DNA from: an uncultured Flavobacteriales bacterium | Lineage (GTDB): Bacteria; Bacteroidota; Bacteroidia; Flavobacteriales_D; Parvicellaceae | Length of the DNA stretch: 64,000 bases | Direction of reading: 5' to 3' | Assembly: GCA_943787725.1 (NCBI GenBank) | Contig: CALSNM010000014.1 | Coordinates: 62,001-126,000 of the forward strand | Shown: in pieces, positions 55,337 through 64,000 of the stretch | How positions within the stretch are numbered: position 1 is the first letter of the stretch | Layout of the letters: each line of letters begins with the position of its first letter | Position numbers and translations under genes: made by a program | Notes under the pieces: model-generated | The model's input: only the letters and a program-made list of their open reading frames with translations | Told to the model about the DNA's origin: nothing | Database searches by the model: none

Positions 55337-56512
55337 ATGGGCATTGTATTATTTGACGGTGTAGCTCACCAGCAACTTTTACCATTAACTTACACTAAAC
55401 CTGTTGCTGCTTTGCGCGTGGGTATTTTTACCATTCAAGAAAAATGGAATCATTATTTGGGAGCTGAGACATCTATAAGAACGAAAGACTATTTGACGGA
55501 GAAGTTCAAAGGAAATAATACAAAAACGGAAATCGGCGTGTTTGCTGGGTTATTGCCAGATGAGGATATCGCAGATACTATTAACAACCTCGAGGAAAAC
55601 CAGCTATTAATGCACAATGATCAGGTGATTGCCATTTGCCCATTGCCTGCGGTGGAGGATATGAATGACTCACTTGCGAAAATGACTGTTCTTAAGTATG
55701 AAGGGGATTTGAATATTATTAATCGCCCATGGGATATCTTTAAATTGAATGGTGAAGAGTTAGAGAAGGATTTTGAAATAGTTAAAGCAGAAAAAGAATC
55801 GGAAGAAATTGAAGCATCTAATACCGTAATAGGAAATAGTGTTTTTATTGAGAAAGGAGCAAAAGTTACTTGTTCGATTTTAAATTCTACAACCGGTCCA
55901 ATATATATAGCTAAAAATGCAGAAGTGATGGAAGGTTGCCTGATTAGAGGCGGATTTGCCTTGTTGGAAAATGCTGTTCTTAAGATGGGAGCTAAAATAT
56001 ATGGCCCAACTACAATTGGATCGTTTTGTAAGGTTGGCGGTGAAGTTGGAAATTCGGTTATGCAAGGTTATTCAAACAAAGGACACGATGGTTATATGGG
56101 GAATAGTGTAATAGGAGAGTGGTGCAACCTAGGTGCTGATACAAATACATCAAACTTGAAAAATAACTACGGAAACGTTAAAGTTTGGAGTTACAAAGAA
56201 GAGGCATTAATTGATTCGGAAGAACAGTTTTGTGGATTAATAATGGGCGATCATTCCAAATGTGGAATTAATACTATGTTTAATACGGGAACTGTTGTGG
56301 GTGCTTATGCTAATGTTTTTGGCGGAGGCTTTCCAGATAAACACATTCCCTCTTTTTCTTGGGGTGGTAAAGGTGGTTTTACTACCTATAAATTAGACAA
56401 GTCTTACGAAGTGGCAAAACAAGTGATGGCTCGAAGAAGCATTGATCTGTCAGTTGCTGATAAAGAAATTTTAAAGACTGTTTTTGAGAATACAGAGAAG
56501 TTTAGAGGGTAG
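55337..56512 (+). CDS. GlmU-like sugar nucleotidyltransferase family protein
   Basis: 391 residues. The N-terminal half resembles a nucleotidyltransferase (LLPLTYTKPVAALRVGIFTI, PWDIFKLN) but lacks the usual GxGTRM loop; the C-terminal half is a left-handed beta-helix with hexapeptide repeats (VIGNSVFIEKGAKVTCSILN, AEVMEGCLIRGGFALLENAV, MGAKIYGPTTIGSFCKVGGE), ending VNMF-type NTMFNTGTVVGAYANVFGGG. It belongs to the Bacteroidota 'GlmU family' of unproven substrate, thought to act on sugar phosphates for envelope precursors. It has no transferase neighbours. Distinct from the true bifunctional GlmU. Confidence 0.8.
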   Translation: MGIVLFDGVAHQQLLPLTYTKPVAALRVGIFTIQEKWNHYLGAETSIRTKDYLTEKFKGNNTKTEIGVFAGLLPDEDIADTINNLEENQLLMHNDQVIAICPLPAVEDMNDSLAKMTVLKYEGDLNIINRPWDIFKLNGEELEKDFEIVKAEKESEEIEASNTVIGNSVFIEKGAKVTCSILNSTTGPIYIAKNAEVMEGCLIRGGFALLENAVLKMGAKIYGPTTIGSFCKVGGEVGNSVMQGYSNKGHDGYMGNSVIGEWCNLGADTNTSNLKNNYGNVKVWSYKEEALIDSEEQFCGLIMGDHSKCGINTMFNTGTVVGAYANVFGGGFPDKHIPSFSWGGKGGFTTYKLDKSYEVAKQVMARRSIDLSVADKEILKTVFENTEKFRG

Positions 56513-56551
56513 TTTGCAGTCTAAATGAGTCTTGCAGATTATGGTATGCAG

Positions 56552-57250
56552 TTAAATTTTTTGATGCAAGCTAAATTGAAACTGATGCTTTTGCCAAGAA
56601 TTAGTTGTTTGTTTCATTATTCCTAGTTGAACTTTAAGTCCTTGTTTAATTACGTATCCAGTTGCGACATACAATCTATTTCTATCAAAAATTTCTACAC
56701 TATTTCCATTTCCTATGCTTCTTTGTCCATTGATGAAAATTTCATTATACAAGGCTAGGTAAATTGTCTTCTTATCCATTGAAGGATTGTTCAAGGGGAT
56801 ATTTAAAAATAAATTGTATCTATAGCGTGTTCTTAAGTCTTGATTTTCAACAAATCTTTGCTCGTATCGAAATCGGTGATTGGTATAAAAACGATTCCCA
56901 AATTGAACCGGAAATAGCGCTTCCTGGTAAATTCTGCTCTCTGATGTAGTTGAATTATTTGGACCATAGCTTCCAGTAGTTACATTTCCGTATCCGAGAG
57001 TTAGTTTAATGTTGGCTTTTTTTGGTTTGTAGGTTATTCCGCCTCGCAACAATAATTGTTCAAGATCACCCGCAATATTCCAGTTACGACATTGAATATC
57101 TCCTTGCACACCCCATGTGCTTTCTTTGAAAGTTGTATTGAAAAAGTACATGTACCATGCACCTATTTCATCTTCATTTATTTGAGTTATTCCTTTGTTT
57201 GGAAAAAATAAGGAGATATTTATAATTATTAAAAAGATACTTTTTTTCAT
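56552..57250 (-). CDS. DUF2490 family outer-membrane protein
   Basis: 232 residues with signal peptide (MKKSIFLIIINISLFFPNKG, then ITQ). The body matches DUF2490: EIGAWYMYFFNTTFKESTWG, DLEQLLLRGGITYKPKKANI, HRFRYEQRFVENQDLRTRYR, and a barrel-like terminus KQTTNSWQKHQFQFSLHQKI. Predicted as an outer-membrane beta-barrel; function unknown. A candidate -7 box (TATATTTG, minus strand 57276-57283) lies upstream. Confidence 0.85.
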   Translation of the reverse strand: MKKSIFLIIINISLFFPNKGITQINEDEIGAWYMYFFNTTFKESTWGVQGDIQCRNWNIAGDLEQLLLRGGITYKPKKANIKLTLGYGNVTTGSYGPNNSTTSESRIYQEALFPVQFGNRFYTNHRFRYEQRFVENQDLRTRYRYNLFLNIPLNNPSMDKKTIYLALYNEIFINGQRSIGNGNSVEIFDRNRLYVATGYVIKQGLKVQLGIMKQTTNSWQKHQFQFSLHQKI

Positions 57251-57275
57251 ATCTAGTATATGTCTAAAATTTTAT

Positions 57276-57283
57276 CAAATATA
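57276..57283 (-). promoter_or_regulatory. Candidate -7 box for the DUF2490 gene
   Basis: TATATTTG on the minus strand fits TAnnTTTG, 25 bases before the ATG at 57250. No -33 element is clear. Confidence 0.4.
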
Positions 57284-57341
57284 CACAACGAATTAGTTCT
57301 AGTGGAATTGTTTTTAGGTTGTTTTGTAGTTTTTTTTATGT

Positions 57342-60300
57342 TCATATTTTTATTCCTATCACACACACATCATCTACTTGTTCAATGTCACCTTTCCAAT
57401 TGCTAAAGACTTCTTTGATATTTTGATGCTGCTCTTCCATAGGTAAATGAGAAATTGATAAGACATACTCTCTCATTTTTTTAACCATAAATTTTTTGCA
57501 TTTTGGCCCGCCAAATTGATCTTGAAAACCATCTGTTAAGGTATAGATTTGGTCTCCTTGTTGAATTTCAAATTCACCGCCTACAAAAGGAATTTTATCC
57601 TTATCATGCTTTCCAAGGGGCATTTTCTCTGGTTTGATTTCTGTAAGTTTACCATTTCTAATTACCCAAATAGGGTTTTGAGCTGCAGTGTAACTGAATT
57701 TAGAATTTTCAAAATCAAAGCAAATTATAGAGGCGTCCATGCCATCTTTACCGCCTTCAGAACTACCATCTTTTTTTAATCGTTCAATAATGAATTTTCG
57801 GGTTTTATTAAATATTTCATGCGGTGTAGTTGAACCTTCTTTAACAGCCTCTTCAATAGCGGAAATATTGAGAATACTCATAATTGCTCCTGGCACACCA
57901 TGGCCTGTGCTATCGGCATTAACTATTGCAAAGTTTCCATTGTTTAGTTTGCTCGCCCAATAGAAGTCTCCGCTCACGACTTCTTTTGGTTGAAAGAAAA
58001 CAAAATATTCATTTAAGTTCGCATTCAGTAGTTCTTCAGACGCTAAGAAACTACGTTGAATTCTCTCTGCATAGTTAATAGAGTCATTGATCTCTTTATT
58101 TTTTTCTTCAACAAGTAATCTGTTTTTTTCCGATTCTGCGTGTTTTTTTGCTAATTCTTTTGTTCTTCTTTCAACTATTTTTTCTAATTCAATCTGTCTA
58201 GATTTTAATTGATTAGTTCTTATTCTGAACATAAAGTATATGATTAGAATAAGTAAGAAAATACAAAAGGTAATAAACCACCATGCTGTCCAAAAGGGAG
58301 GGGTAATGTTGAAAGAAAATGAGATGGGTTTACTCCATATACCATCTGAATTGGCTGCTTTTACTTCAAATGTATAGCTTCCAGGTGCTAATCTTGAATA
58401 CTCAATAGATCTTTCATTAGCATAACTCCATTCATTTTCTAGCCCTTTAAGTTGGTAAGCATATTCAATATTTCTTTCAGATGAAAAATGAATAGCAGAA
58501 AACTCAAATGTAATGTTGTTTTGATTGTAAATTAGGGCGTAATTATTTTTTAATTTCTGATACTGGTTATTAAGTATCTCTATTTTTTCTTGAGAATTTT
58601 TATAGTTAAAATAGATATTGTCAAAATAAACATTTGGTAATGTTGTATCATTAATAAAATCTAATGGATTCCAAGAATAAATCACATTATTATAGGCCAT
58701 AAAAAAATCACCATTCTGGTTTTCACTTATTTTACTAATGCTAGATAGAAGATCAACTTTTTTAAGTCCATGTTTTTTATTGAATACTTTGATCTTCCTG
58801 CTATTCTTATCAAATTGTATAAGGCCAAATGAAGAAGTTGCCCATAGATTTCCTAAAACATCTATTTTAATCATACTTGTTGCATTGCTGGGCAACCCAT
58901 TTTCTTTTTTAATACTATCTATTAATAGACCTGTGTTTGCATCAAAACATAGTAGGCCATTACTCCATGTAGATACCCAAATACTATCATTAACTATATC
59001 AAGACCCAACGTAGTCCCTGCATAATCACTGCCAATAGTAGAGAACTTTAATGTTTTAGTATTTAGTTTTACAAGACCTGCGGTATTGGTTGAAATAAAA
59101 AGAAACTGGTCTTTTAATTTTAAAGCTGATATCACATTCGTTTGATCCGGATAATCAGATTCACCGTATTTAAAATATTTTAAACTATCTGAAAAAATAC
59201 TTTTGTTAAGTAAACCATGTCCCAAGTCAGAAATCCATATTGTTTTATTGTCTTGAACCACCAAATCCACACAGTAATTTTCTATTTCATTCATGAACTC
59301 ACCAGTTTTGTTATCAATATTATATTTTACTAAAAACTTATTATTACCATACCATAAAATTCTTTTTTCCAAGTCATAGTAAAAGGAACCCATTTCATCT
59401 TTCTTGCTGAGCAAGGATTCAGGTAGATTTTTCACTTTAAAGCTAAAAGGAAATAAACTATCATTTTTTATTTGATATTCTAATAACCCAAAATTGGTAC
59501 TTAATAATAATGAACTATCTATTTGAACCACATTCAAAATAGAAAGTTCTTCATAATTTTTTTTTGTGATTTCAAAAGTCTTTATTTTTTGGTGTTTGTA
59601 ATTGAGTTTAAAAACACCTCTATCTATTGAAACTGCCCAAAAACAATTATTTCCATCATAATGTATGTCTGCTATGCTGGGTTGTTGTTGATGATTTTTA
59701 GAAGGATCTAAAATCATAATCATGTCTTTTAAGTTTACTTTTCTTTTTTTTGATAGATCATAGTTTATTAATGCAGACCCATCCACTACCATAAATAATT
59801 CTCTTTTCTTTGAATAGGTCATTTTACTTAATTCCAATTTATCTAAACGCAGAGAATTATCAGTAAACCAATAAACATATTCTTGCGCTGATTCTACGTA
59901 GAAATAAAAATTATTTAAATTGGAGATAAAGAGTAAAGTATCAGAGTTGTGTCGTGTGTAATTCTTTAGTTTTTCTTTTTCATTAGCAAAATTAAATTCA
60001 ATAAATTTTGACCCTTTTAGGTCAGGATTAAATTCAATAATTCCTTTTTCAAAAAACAATGTTGGTTTTTCTACATCTTTTATAAATCTAAATGCGATGG
60101 TATCACTTAAATCAATATTTAAAACATCCTTGAACTCAATAGAATCAAGGGTGGTGGTTTTTAAATTATTTATAAAAAGTTTGTTGCAGGCTGTGTATAA
60201 TAAATGATCGGAATTAATTTGTTTAATATCTGCGATAACATTTGTGAATTTAAGACCGTTACTTGATCTTAGATAGGCCGGGATTAATAATTCTCCAATC

Positions 60301-60650
60301 GAATCAGTAAGATGGTTTAAAAATTCAATTTTGAAAGAGAATTTATTATTGTAAATTTCCCCTGTTTGAAACCACATTAGATCATTCCCTTCTACAATTT
60401 TATAAATTAATGTTCCTTTTAATTTCTTGTCATTCCATTTTGTTTTAAAGCTATAACCATCGTAACATGTTATTCCGTCTTGAGTTCCAAACCACATATA
60501 GCCTTTACTATCTTTCAAACAACTTACTACACTTTGACTGGGAAGACCTTCTCTTTCGGTATAATTTTTAAACCGATAGTTGTTTTGCCCAAAGAAAGTT
60601 TGGACCAGAAGAATAAATAATATTGCTAAGAGTAACCTGGAGCATTTCAT
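57342..60650 (-). CDS. Propeller/Y_Y_Y sensor with SpoIIE-type phosphatase output
   Basis: 1102 residues. Signal peptide then a long periplasmic double-propeller of the two-component-regulator type (YTEREGLPSQSVVSCLKDSK, GYMWFGTQDGITCYDGYSF, KTIWISDLGHGLLN, NGLPSNATSMIKIDVLGNLW). A Y_Y_Y domain (YAYQLKGLENEWSY, SYTFEVKAANSDGIWSKPIS) precedes a membrane segment near residue 800 (WWFITFCIFLLILIIYFMF), a coiled coil and linker INDSINYAERIQRSFLAS. The PP2C/SpoIIE domain has VSGDFYWASK, NADSTGHGVPGAI, GKDGMDASI, LTDGFQDQFGG and QVDDVCVIGIKI. The hybrid-histidine-kinase sensor layout ends here in a phosphatase. Ligands of such propellers are usually glycans; that is inference. Confidence 0.87.
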   Translation of the reverse strand: MKCSRLLLAILFILLVQTFFGQNNYRFKNYTEREGLPSQSVVSCLKDSKGYMWFGTQDGITCYDGYSFKTKWNDKKLKGTLIYKIVEGNDLMWFQTGEIYNNKFSFKIEFLNHLTDSIGELLIPAYLRSSNGLKFTNVIADIKQINSDHLLYTACNKLFINNLKTTTLDSIEFKDVLNIDLSDTIAFRFIKDVEKPTLFFEKGIIEFNPDLKGSKFIEFNFANEKEKLKNYTRHNSDTLLFISNLNNFYFYVESAQEYVYWFTDNSLRLDKLELSKMTYSKKRELFMVVDGSALINYDLSKKRKVNLKDMIMILDPSKNHQQQPSIADIHYDGNNCFWAVSIDRGVFKLNYKHQKIKTFEITKKNYEELSILNVVQIDSSLLLSTNFGLLEYQIKNDSLFPFSFKVKNLPESLLSKKDEMGSFYYDLEKRILWYGNNKFLVKYNIDNKTGEFMNEIENYCVDLVVQDNKTIWISDLGHGLLNKSIFSDSLKYFKYGESDYPDQTNVISALKLKDQFLFISTNTAGLVKLNTKTLKFSTIGSDYAGTTLGLDIVNDSIWVSTWSNGLLCFDANTGLLIDSIKKENGLPSNATSMIKIDVLGNLWATSSFGLIQFDKNSRKIKVFNKKHGLKKVDLLSSISKISENQNGDFFMAYNNVIYSWNPLDFINDTTLPNVYFDNIYFNYKNSQEKIEILNNQYQKLKNNYALIYNQNNITFEFSAIHFSSERNIEYAYQLKGLENEWSYANERSIEYSRLAPGSYTFEVKAANSDGIWSKPISFSFNITPPFWTAWWFITFCIFLLILIIYFMFRIRTNQLKSRQIELEKIVERRTKELAKKHAESEKNRLLVEEKNKEINDSINYAERIQRSFLASEELLNANLNEYFVFFQPKEVVSGDFYWASKLNNGNFAIVNADSTGHGVPGAIMSILNISAIEEAVKEGSTTPHEIFNKTRKFIIERLKKDGSSEGGKDGMDASIICFDFENSKFSYTAAQNPIWVIRNGKLTEIKPEKMPLGKHDKDKIPFVGGEFEIQQGDQIYTLTDGFQDQFGGPKCKKFMVKKMREYVLSISHLPMEEQHQNIKEVFSNWKGDIEQVDDVCVIGIKI

Positions 60651-60818
60651 TCAACTAAAATAATGAATTAACTTTATTTGATTTTTCTTACTTAAACTTT
60701 TTAACAGTAAAAAGAAAATTCATTGAGATGGTTTCTAAGCATATTTCTTTTCTTCTGAATTCTATTAGGGTTTATTCTTCTGGAAATTCCCATAATTTTT
60801 TCACTAAACAAAAAGACA

Positions 60819-60853
60819 CAAAAAAAGCCCAATCTATAGTAGATTGAGCTTTA
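60819..60853 (-). terminator. Rho-independent terminator downstream of the tRNA genes
   Basis: On the minus strand AAGCTCAATCTA, loop CTA, TAGATTGGGCTT followed by a run of T. It lies directly after the tRNA-Pro 3' end, so both tRNAs are probably one transcript ending here. Confidence 0.85.
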
Positions 60854-60856
60854 AAA

Positions 60857-60933
60857 GTCGGGGTGGCAGGATTCGAACCTGCGATCTCCTGGTCCCAAAC
60901 CAGGCGCCTTGACCGGACTGGGCCACACCCCGA
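60857..60933 (-). tRNA. trnP: tRNA-Pro (anticodon TGG)
   Basis: The minus strand folds as a cloverleaf: acceptor TCGGGGT pairing with ACCCCGA, anticodon stem-loop CTGGTTTGGGACCAG with TGG in the loop, and T-arm GCAGGTTCGAATCCTGC. CCA is not encoded. A complete type I tRNA of 77 bases. Confidence 0.95.
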
Positions 60934-60995
60934 AAAATCGGTTTTGCAAAGGAAAGCATTTTTGTGTAACCACAAAGCACTTTCTTAATTAATTG

Positions 60996-61083
60996 CGGAG
61001 AGACAGGGATTCGAACCCTGGGTACCCTTTTGGGGTACGCTTATTTAGCAAACAAGTCCTTTCGGCCACTCAGGCACCTCTCC
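60996..61083 (-). tRNA. trnS: tRNA-Ser (anticodon GCT)
   Basis: Minus strand: acceptor GGAGAGG, D-arm TGCCTGAGTGGCCGAAAGG, anticodon stem-loop CTTGTTTGCTAAATAAG with GCT, a long variable arm (GTACCCC/GGGGTAC type, around 61021-61043), and T-arm CAGGGTTCGAATCCCTG. The class II variable arm fits serine. 88 bases, CCA not encoded; 62 bases upstream of tRNA-Pro in the same transcript. Confidence 0.94.
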
Positions 61084-61197
61084 GTATGTAAAGATCATTT
61101 CCCTTTCGGGATTGCAAAAATAACACAGTTTTTGAAAACACAAACCACTTGTGGCTATTTTATAAAAAAAAATATGAAATAAAAGTAATAGCGTTAA

Positions 61198-62334
61198 TTA
61201 GGTTAAGTCACTGTATACACCAAGTAGCTGATTTGTTAGCTCTTCGGAGTCGAATTTTTTTACGTAGGCTAGCCCTTTTTCAGTCATTAGTTTTTGTTGA
61301 GCTGGATTCTCCAATAGGTCATCTATCGTTTTTCCCAATTCTGCAAAATTATTCGTATCCACATAAATACTATCTGGTCCTCCAGCTTCAGGAAAACATC
61401 CACCTTGCGTTGTAATTACGGGTACTCCAGAATTGAGCGCTTCTATAATGGGTATTCCAAACCCTTCAAATACGGATGGGTAAACAAAAATAGTAGACAA
61501 TTGATAGATTGCAGGAAGTTGATCCATAGTTACATCTTTTAAAAAGATAAAACGATCTTCATCAATTTTTAGCTTCTGCATTTGAACTTTTAAAAAGTTG
61601 AAATATTTCGTCTTTCTGCCAACAACAACAATGGGTAAGTCGTTTTTCATTAATGGAATTGCTTGCAGTAGTGCGTTCAAATTTTTACGTGTCTCAATCG
61701 TGCCCACGTTGAGTATAAATTCATCGGGTAGATTGAAATTTGTTTTAATGTGTTGTTTTATTTCTTCAGAATATTCTTTTTTAAAGTTCTCATGGCAAGT
61801 TTGGTATATCACCTTGATTTTTTCTGCGGGTACTTTGTAGTACTGAACTATATCTCGCTTGGTTTGTTCGCTTATGGCAATTACTACATCGGCATTTCGC
61901 GAAGCATACTTGAATTTAATGTTATGAATTCTTCTATCTATTGCTCGGTAGTTTCTTGGAAACCTTCTGAATATTAAATCATGTATCGTAACCACATATT
62001 TAATTCTTTCTGCACCAAATTTTCTTCTTCGCGGTATTTCATTGCTTAATCCATGAAATATTTCTATGCCATCTTTTAATAGAAATTTCTCTAAATTTAT
62101 AGACCTCCAAAAACCTTTAAATGTTTTATGTATAGGGGTTTCTGGGAAACGTTTGTGGATATTTTTCTTTCCCTCAATAAAAGAGAAACGCGGGTTTTTA
62201 GCCGATTTAGGACTGTACATGAAAAATTCATCCTGAGAATTTTTTTTCAGTAAACTTTTTATCAAGTCTCTACTGTAGTTACCCAAACCAGTATAGTTGT
62301 GGTAAGCTCTTTTAGCGTCAAATCCAATTTTCAT
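61198..62334 (-). CDS. Family 4 glycosyltransferase
   Basis: 378 residues, GT-B fold. KIGFDAKRAYHNYTGLGNYS at the N-terminus, VVTIHDLIFRRFPRNYRAID, the C-domain start FILNVGTIETRKNLNALLQA and the donor-binding FVYPSVFEGFGIPIIEALNS GxP motif (residues about 285-305, with catalytic Glu pair), then a final helix. It adds a sugar from a nucleotide donor, probably for a surface glycan. The sugar and acceptor are not known. It is followed downstream by tRNA-Ser on the same strand. Confidence 0.9.
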   Translation of the reverse strand: MKIGFDAKRAYHNYTGLGNYSRDLIKSLLKKNSQDEFFMYSPKSAKNPRFSFIEGKKNIHKRFPETPIHKTFKGFWRSINLEKFLLKDGIEIFHGLSNEIPRRRKFGAERIKYVVTIHDLIFRRFPRNYRAIDRRIHNIKFKYASRNADVVIAISEQTKRDIVQYYKVPAEKIKVIYQTCHENFKKEYSEEIKQHIKTNFNLPDEFILNVGTIETRKNLNALLQAIPLMKNDLPIVVVGRKTKYFNFLKVQMQKLKIDEDRFIFLKDVTMDQLPAIYQLSTIFVYPSVFEGFGIPIIEALNSGVPVITTQGGCFPEAGGPDSIYVDTNNFAELGKTIDDLLENPAQQKLMTEKGLAYVKKFDSEELTNQLLGVYSDLT

Positions 62335-62360
62335 GTAAGTGTAAAACTAAAAAATATATC

Positions 62361-63180
62361 TTAAACGGCTACATTATGTTCGCGCAATGCATCGTTTAGG
62401 GAAGTTTTAAGATCGGTACTTGCTTTTCTTTCTCCAATAATAAGCGCACATGGAACATTGTATTCTGCCAGCGTTAAATTGCTTTGGATAAGTTCCGGGT
62501 ATTACCACCTTTCTGGGTGGTACAACTCCTCTGTGTTCAACCGGTGTATCGCCCGTAACGTCAATAATCTTTGTTGACTTTGTAAGAACAACGTTTGCGC
62601 CTAATACAGCTTCTTTTCCAACTCTTACACCTTCTACAACAATACATCTTGAACCTATAAATGCCCCATCTTCAATAATTACTGGTGCAGCTTGCAAAGG
62701 TTCTAAAACACCACCAATTCCCACGCCACCACTTAAGTGTACATCTTTTCCAATTTGTGCGCAAGAACCTACGGTTGCCCATGTGTCGACCATAGTGCCG
62801 CTATCCACATAGGCTCCGATATTAATATAACTTGGCATCATGATTACACCGCTTGCTACATATGCTCCATAACGCGCTACCGCATGCGGCACCACTCTTA
62901 CGCCCAATTCTTTGTAATTTGTTTTGAGTGCCATTTTATCGTGGAATTCAAAAGGCCCAACTTCAATCGTTTCCATTTTACGAATAGGAAAATACATCAC
63001 TACCGCTTTTTTGACCCATTCATTCACTTGCCATTCTCCATTTTCCAGGGGTTCAGCACAACGCAATTCACCTTTATCTATTTTTTCAATAACAGATTCA
63101 ATTGCAGTTATTGTTTCAGTTTCTGCTAAAATCGCTTGGTTATCCCATGCTTTCTCAATTTTTCCTCTCAATATTTCCAT
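62361..63180 (-). CDS. dapD: Tetrahydrodipicolinate N-succinyltransferase, frameshifted near the 3' end
   Basis: Residues 1-243 or so are a normal DapD: left-handed beta-helix with KTNYKELGVRVVPHAVARYG, MMPSYINIGAYVDSGTMVDT, TVGSCAQIGKDVHLSGGVGI and GAFIGSRCIVVEGVRVGKEA. Near 62475 the sequence has GGCAGAATAC where GGCGAATAC is needed; the extra A throws the last part out of frame and gives an early stop at 62407-62409. In the restored frame the expected ending EYNVPCALIIGERKAST through ALREHNVAV runs to the stop at 62361-62363. It makes N-succinyl-amino-ketopimelate in lysine and peptidoglycan synthesis. An essential function, so a sequencing insertion is the likely cause. Confidence 0.88.
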
Positions 63181-63293
63181 TGCTTCACTTAAATTTTAGC
63201 GCTAAGTTAATAGGTTGTACCATTTAGTAATTGAATTGTGGTAAATTCTATGAGATTGTTGATATTTGTGAAATTATTAATTGAATTTAGAAA

Positions 63294-63719
63294 ATGCCAA
63301 GAATAGTTGCTGTAGATTACGGAACCAAGCGGGTAGGAGTTGCAGTTACAGATGAGCTGCAGATTATAGCAAGTGGACTTACAACGGTACATTCTAGCGA
63401 AATCATTCAATTTTTAAAAGATTATTGTGAAAAGGAAAAAGTAGACTGTATAGTCATTGGAGAGCCTAAAAGTTTACAGAATGGAGATACTGATAGCACT
63501 GAGTCCATTGAAAACTTTGTTCGGCACATGGTTAAAATATTTCCAACAATCAAAATTGATAGAATAGATGAGCGTTTTACATCTGTTTTGGCTTCAAGAG
63601 CAATACTTGCTTCTGTGGCTAAAAAGAAGAAGCGACAAGACAAGGGATTGGTGGATGAAGTAAGTGCAACTATCATGCTGCAAGATTACATGGAAAGAAA
63701 GAGTAAGGGTTTTTCTTAA
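63294..63719 (+). CDS. ruvX: Pre-16S rRNA processing nuclease / Holliday junction resolvase YqgF
   Basis: 141 residues of the YqgF/RuvX RNase-H-like fold: catalytic Asp8 in AVDYGTKRVGVAVTD, VIGEPKSLQNGD, IDERFTSVLASR, and DEVSATIMLQDYME at the end with the last acidic residue. It matures the 5' end of 16S rRNA and/or resolves junctions. Length is normal for the family. Divergent from dapD. Confidence 0.93.
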   Translation: MPRIVAVDYGTKRVGVAVTDELQIIASGLTTVHSSEIIQFLKDYCEKEKVDCIVIGEPKSLQNGDTDSTESIENFVRHMVKIFPTIKIDRIDERFTSVLASRAILASVAKKKKRQDKGLVDEVSATIMLQDYMERKSKGFS

Positions 63720-64000
63720 AAATAGGATAAATGTTTTGTTGTTGGGATTATTGCTCTTTTTATAAATTGCCTCATTTCAGCAATAGTGACTGGAGACGCG
63801 TAATTGCGTTCGACGAAGGAGAAAGAAGCATGGAGCGTTAGGGAAGTCATGTTACGCAGTAATTGCCTTCATGAGGCTTGAGTTTTTTGGTTCGTTTTTG
63901 TGTCAAGACAAAAATGAATAGAAATTAATTAGAAATAACAGTTGAGTAATTACTATATTCTTACTGCAATAGTGAATAAGCAGATATAAAATATATATTT
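63720..64000. other. Right-edge intergenic region with repeat-like blocks
   Basis: No gene is visible. There is an imperfect pair ACGCGTAATTGCGTTC (63796-63811) and ACGCAGTAATTGCCTTC (63854-63870), then a hairpin TTTTTGT-GTCAAG-ACAAAAA (63895-63914) preceded by GAGGCTTGAGTTTTTTGG. I recall the CAAGACAAAAA/TTGACACAAAAA block as a recurring intergenic sequence in Bacteroidota, without being able to check. Confidence 0.45.

Noticed and set aside
62737-63129. 130-codon open frame antisense to dapD
   Set aside because: His/Phe/Cys-rich shadow of the hexapeptide-repeat gene.
1-64000. CRISPR arrays, integrases, transposases, prophage or rRNA operons
   Set aside because: No regularly spaced repeats, no transposase or integrase motifs and no rRNA sequence seen.

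Overview
The window reads as a chromosomal piece of a marine- or freshwater-type Bacteroidota, most likely a member of the Flavobacteriales. The signs are low GC, promoter boxes of the TAnnTTTG type instead of Shine-Dalgarno/sigma70 elements, type IX secretion (T9SS) C-terminal sorting domains, PorE-like TPR/propeller/OmpA proteins, GWxTD, DUF4159, DUF4294 and DUF2490 proteins, SpoIIE-type phosphatases with the Bacteroidota linker, and signal peptides ending in Q. Two styles of DNA are present.

Region 1 (1-14.9 kb) is accessory and fast-evolving. It holds secreted or surface proteins: a trypsin-like protease with TPRs, a tandem array of small secreted paralogs with decayed copies, a large CAP-domain protein, several small secreted or lipoprotein genes, an outer-membrane barrel candidate, and a giant LamG / lamin-tail / cupredoxin / Ig-repeat protein with a T9SS sorting domain. 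Near-identical T9SS sorting-domain cassettes occur three times, and short intergenic repeats are scattered here. Many reading frames are broken by small indels.

Region 2 (14.9-64 kb) is dense housekeeping and transport. In order: a polyamine pair (fused AdoMet decarboxylase-spermidine synthase plus agmatinase); a biotin block bioB-bioF-bioD-bioA; a CaiB/BaiF CoA-transferase; an SLC12-type cation-chloride cotransporter translationally coupled to a fusion of a P-loop ATPase with an MscS-like channel (the most unusual system here); aroC; a dicarboxylate/amino-acid symporter; two PorE-like OmpA proteins (one frameshifted); hisS-hutH-alpha/beta hydrolase; NhaC antiporter; glycosyltransferases; a zinc phospholipase C-like protein; rpmE2; a GlmU-like protein; tRNA-Pro and tRNA-Ser; dapD; and ruvX. 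Three multidomain SpoIIE/PP2C phosphatases with different sensors (periplasmic solute-binding, multi-TM, beta-propeller/Y_Y_Y) lie within 25 kb.

A caution applies throughout. dapD, normally essential, carries a one-base insertion near its 3' end, and the Ig-repeat region and one PorE-like gene carry several indels. Some 'pseudogenes' may therefore be uncorrected sequencing errors, especially in repeated sequence. All functional calls come from motif recognition by eye; no database search was run.
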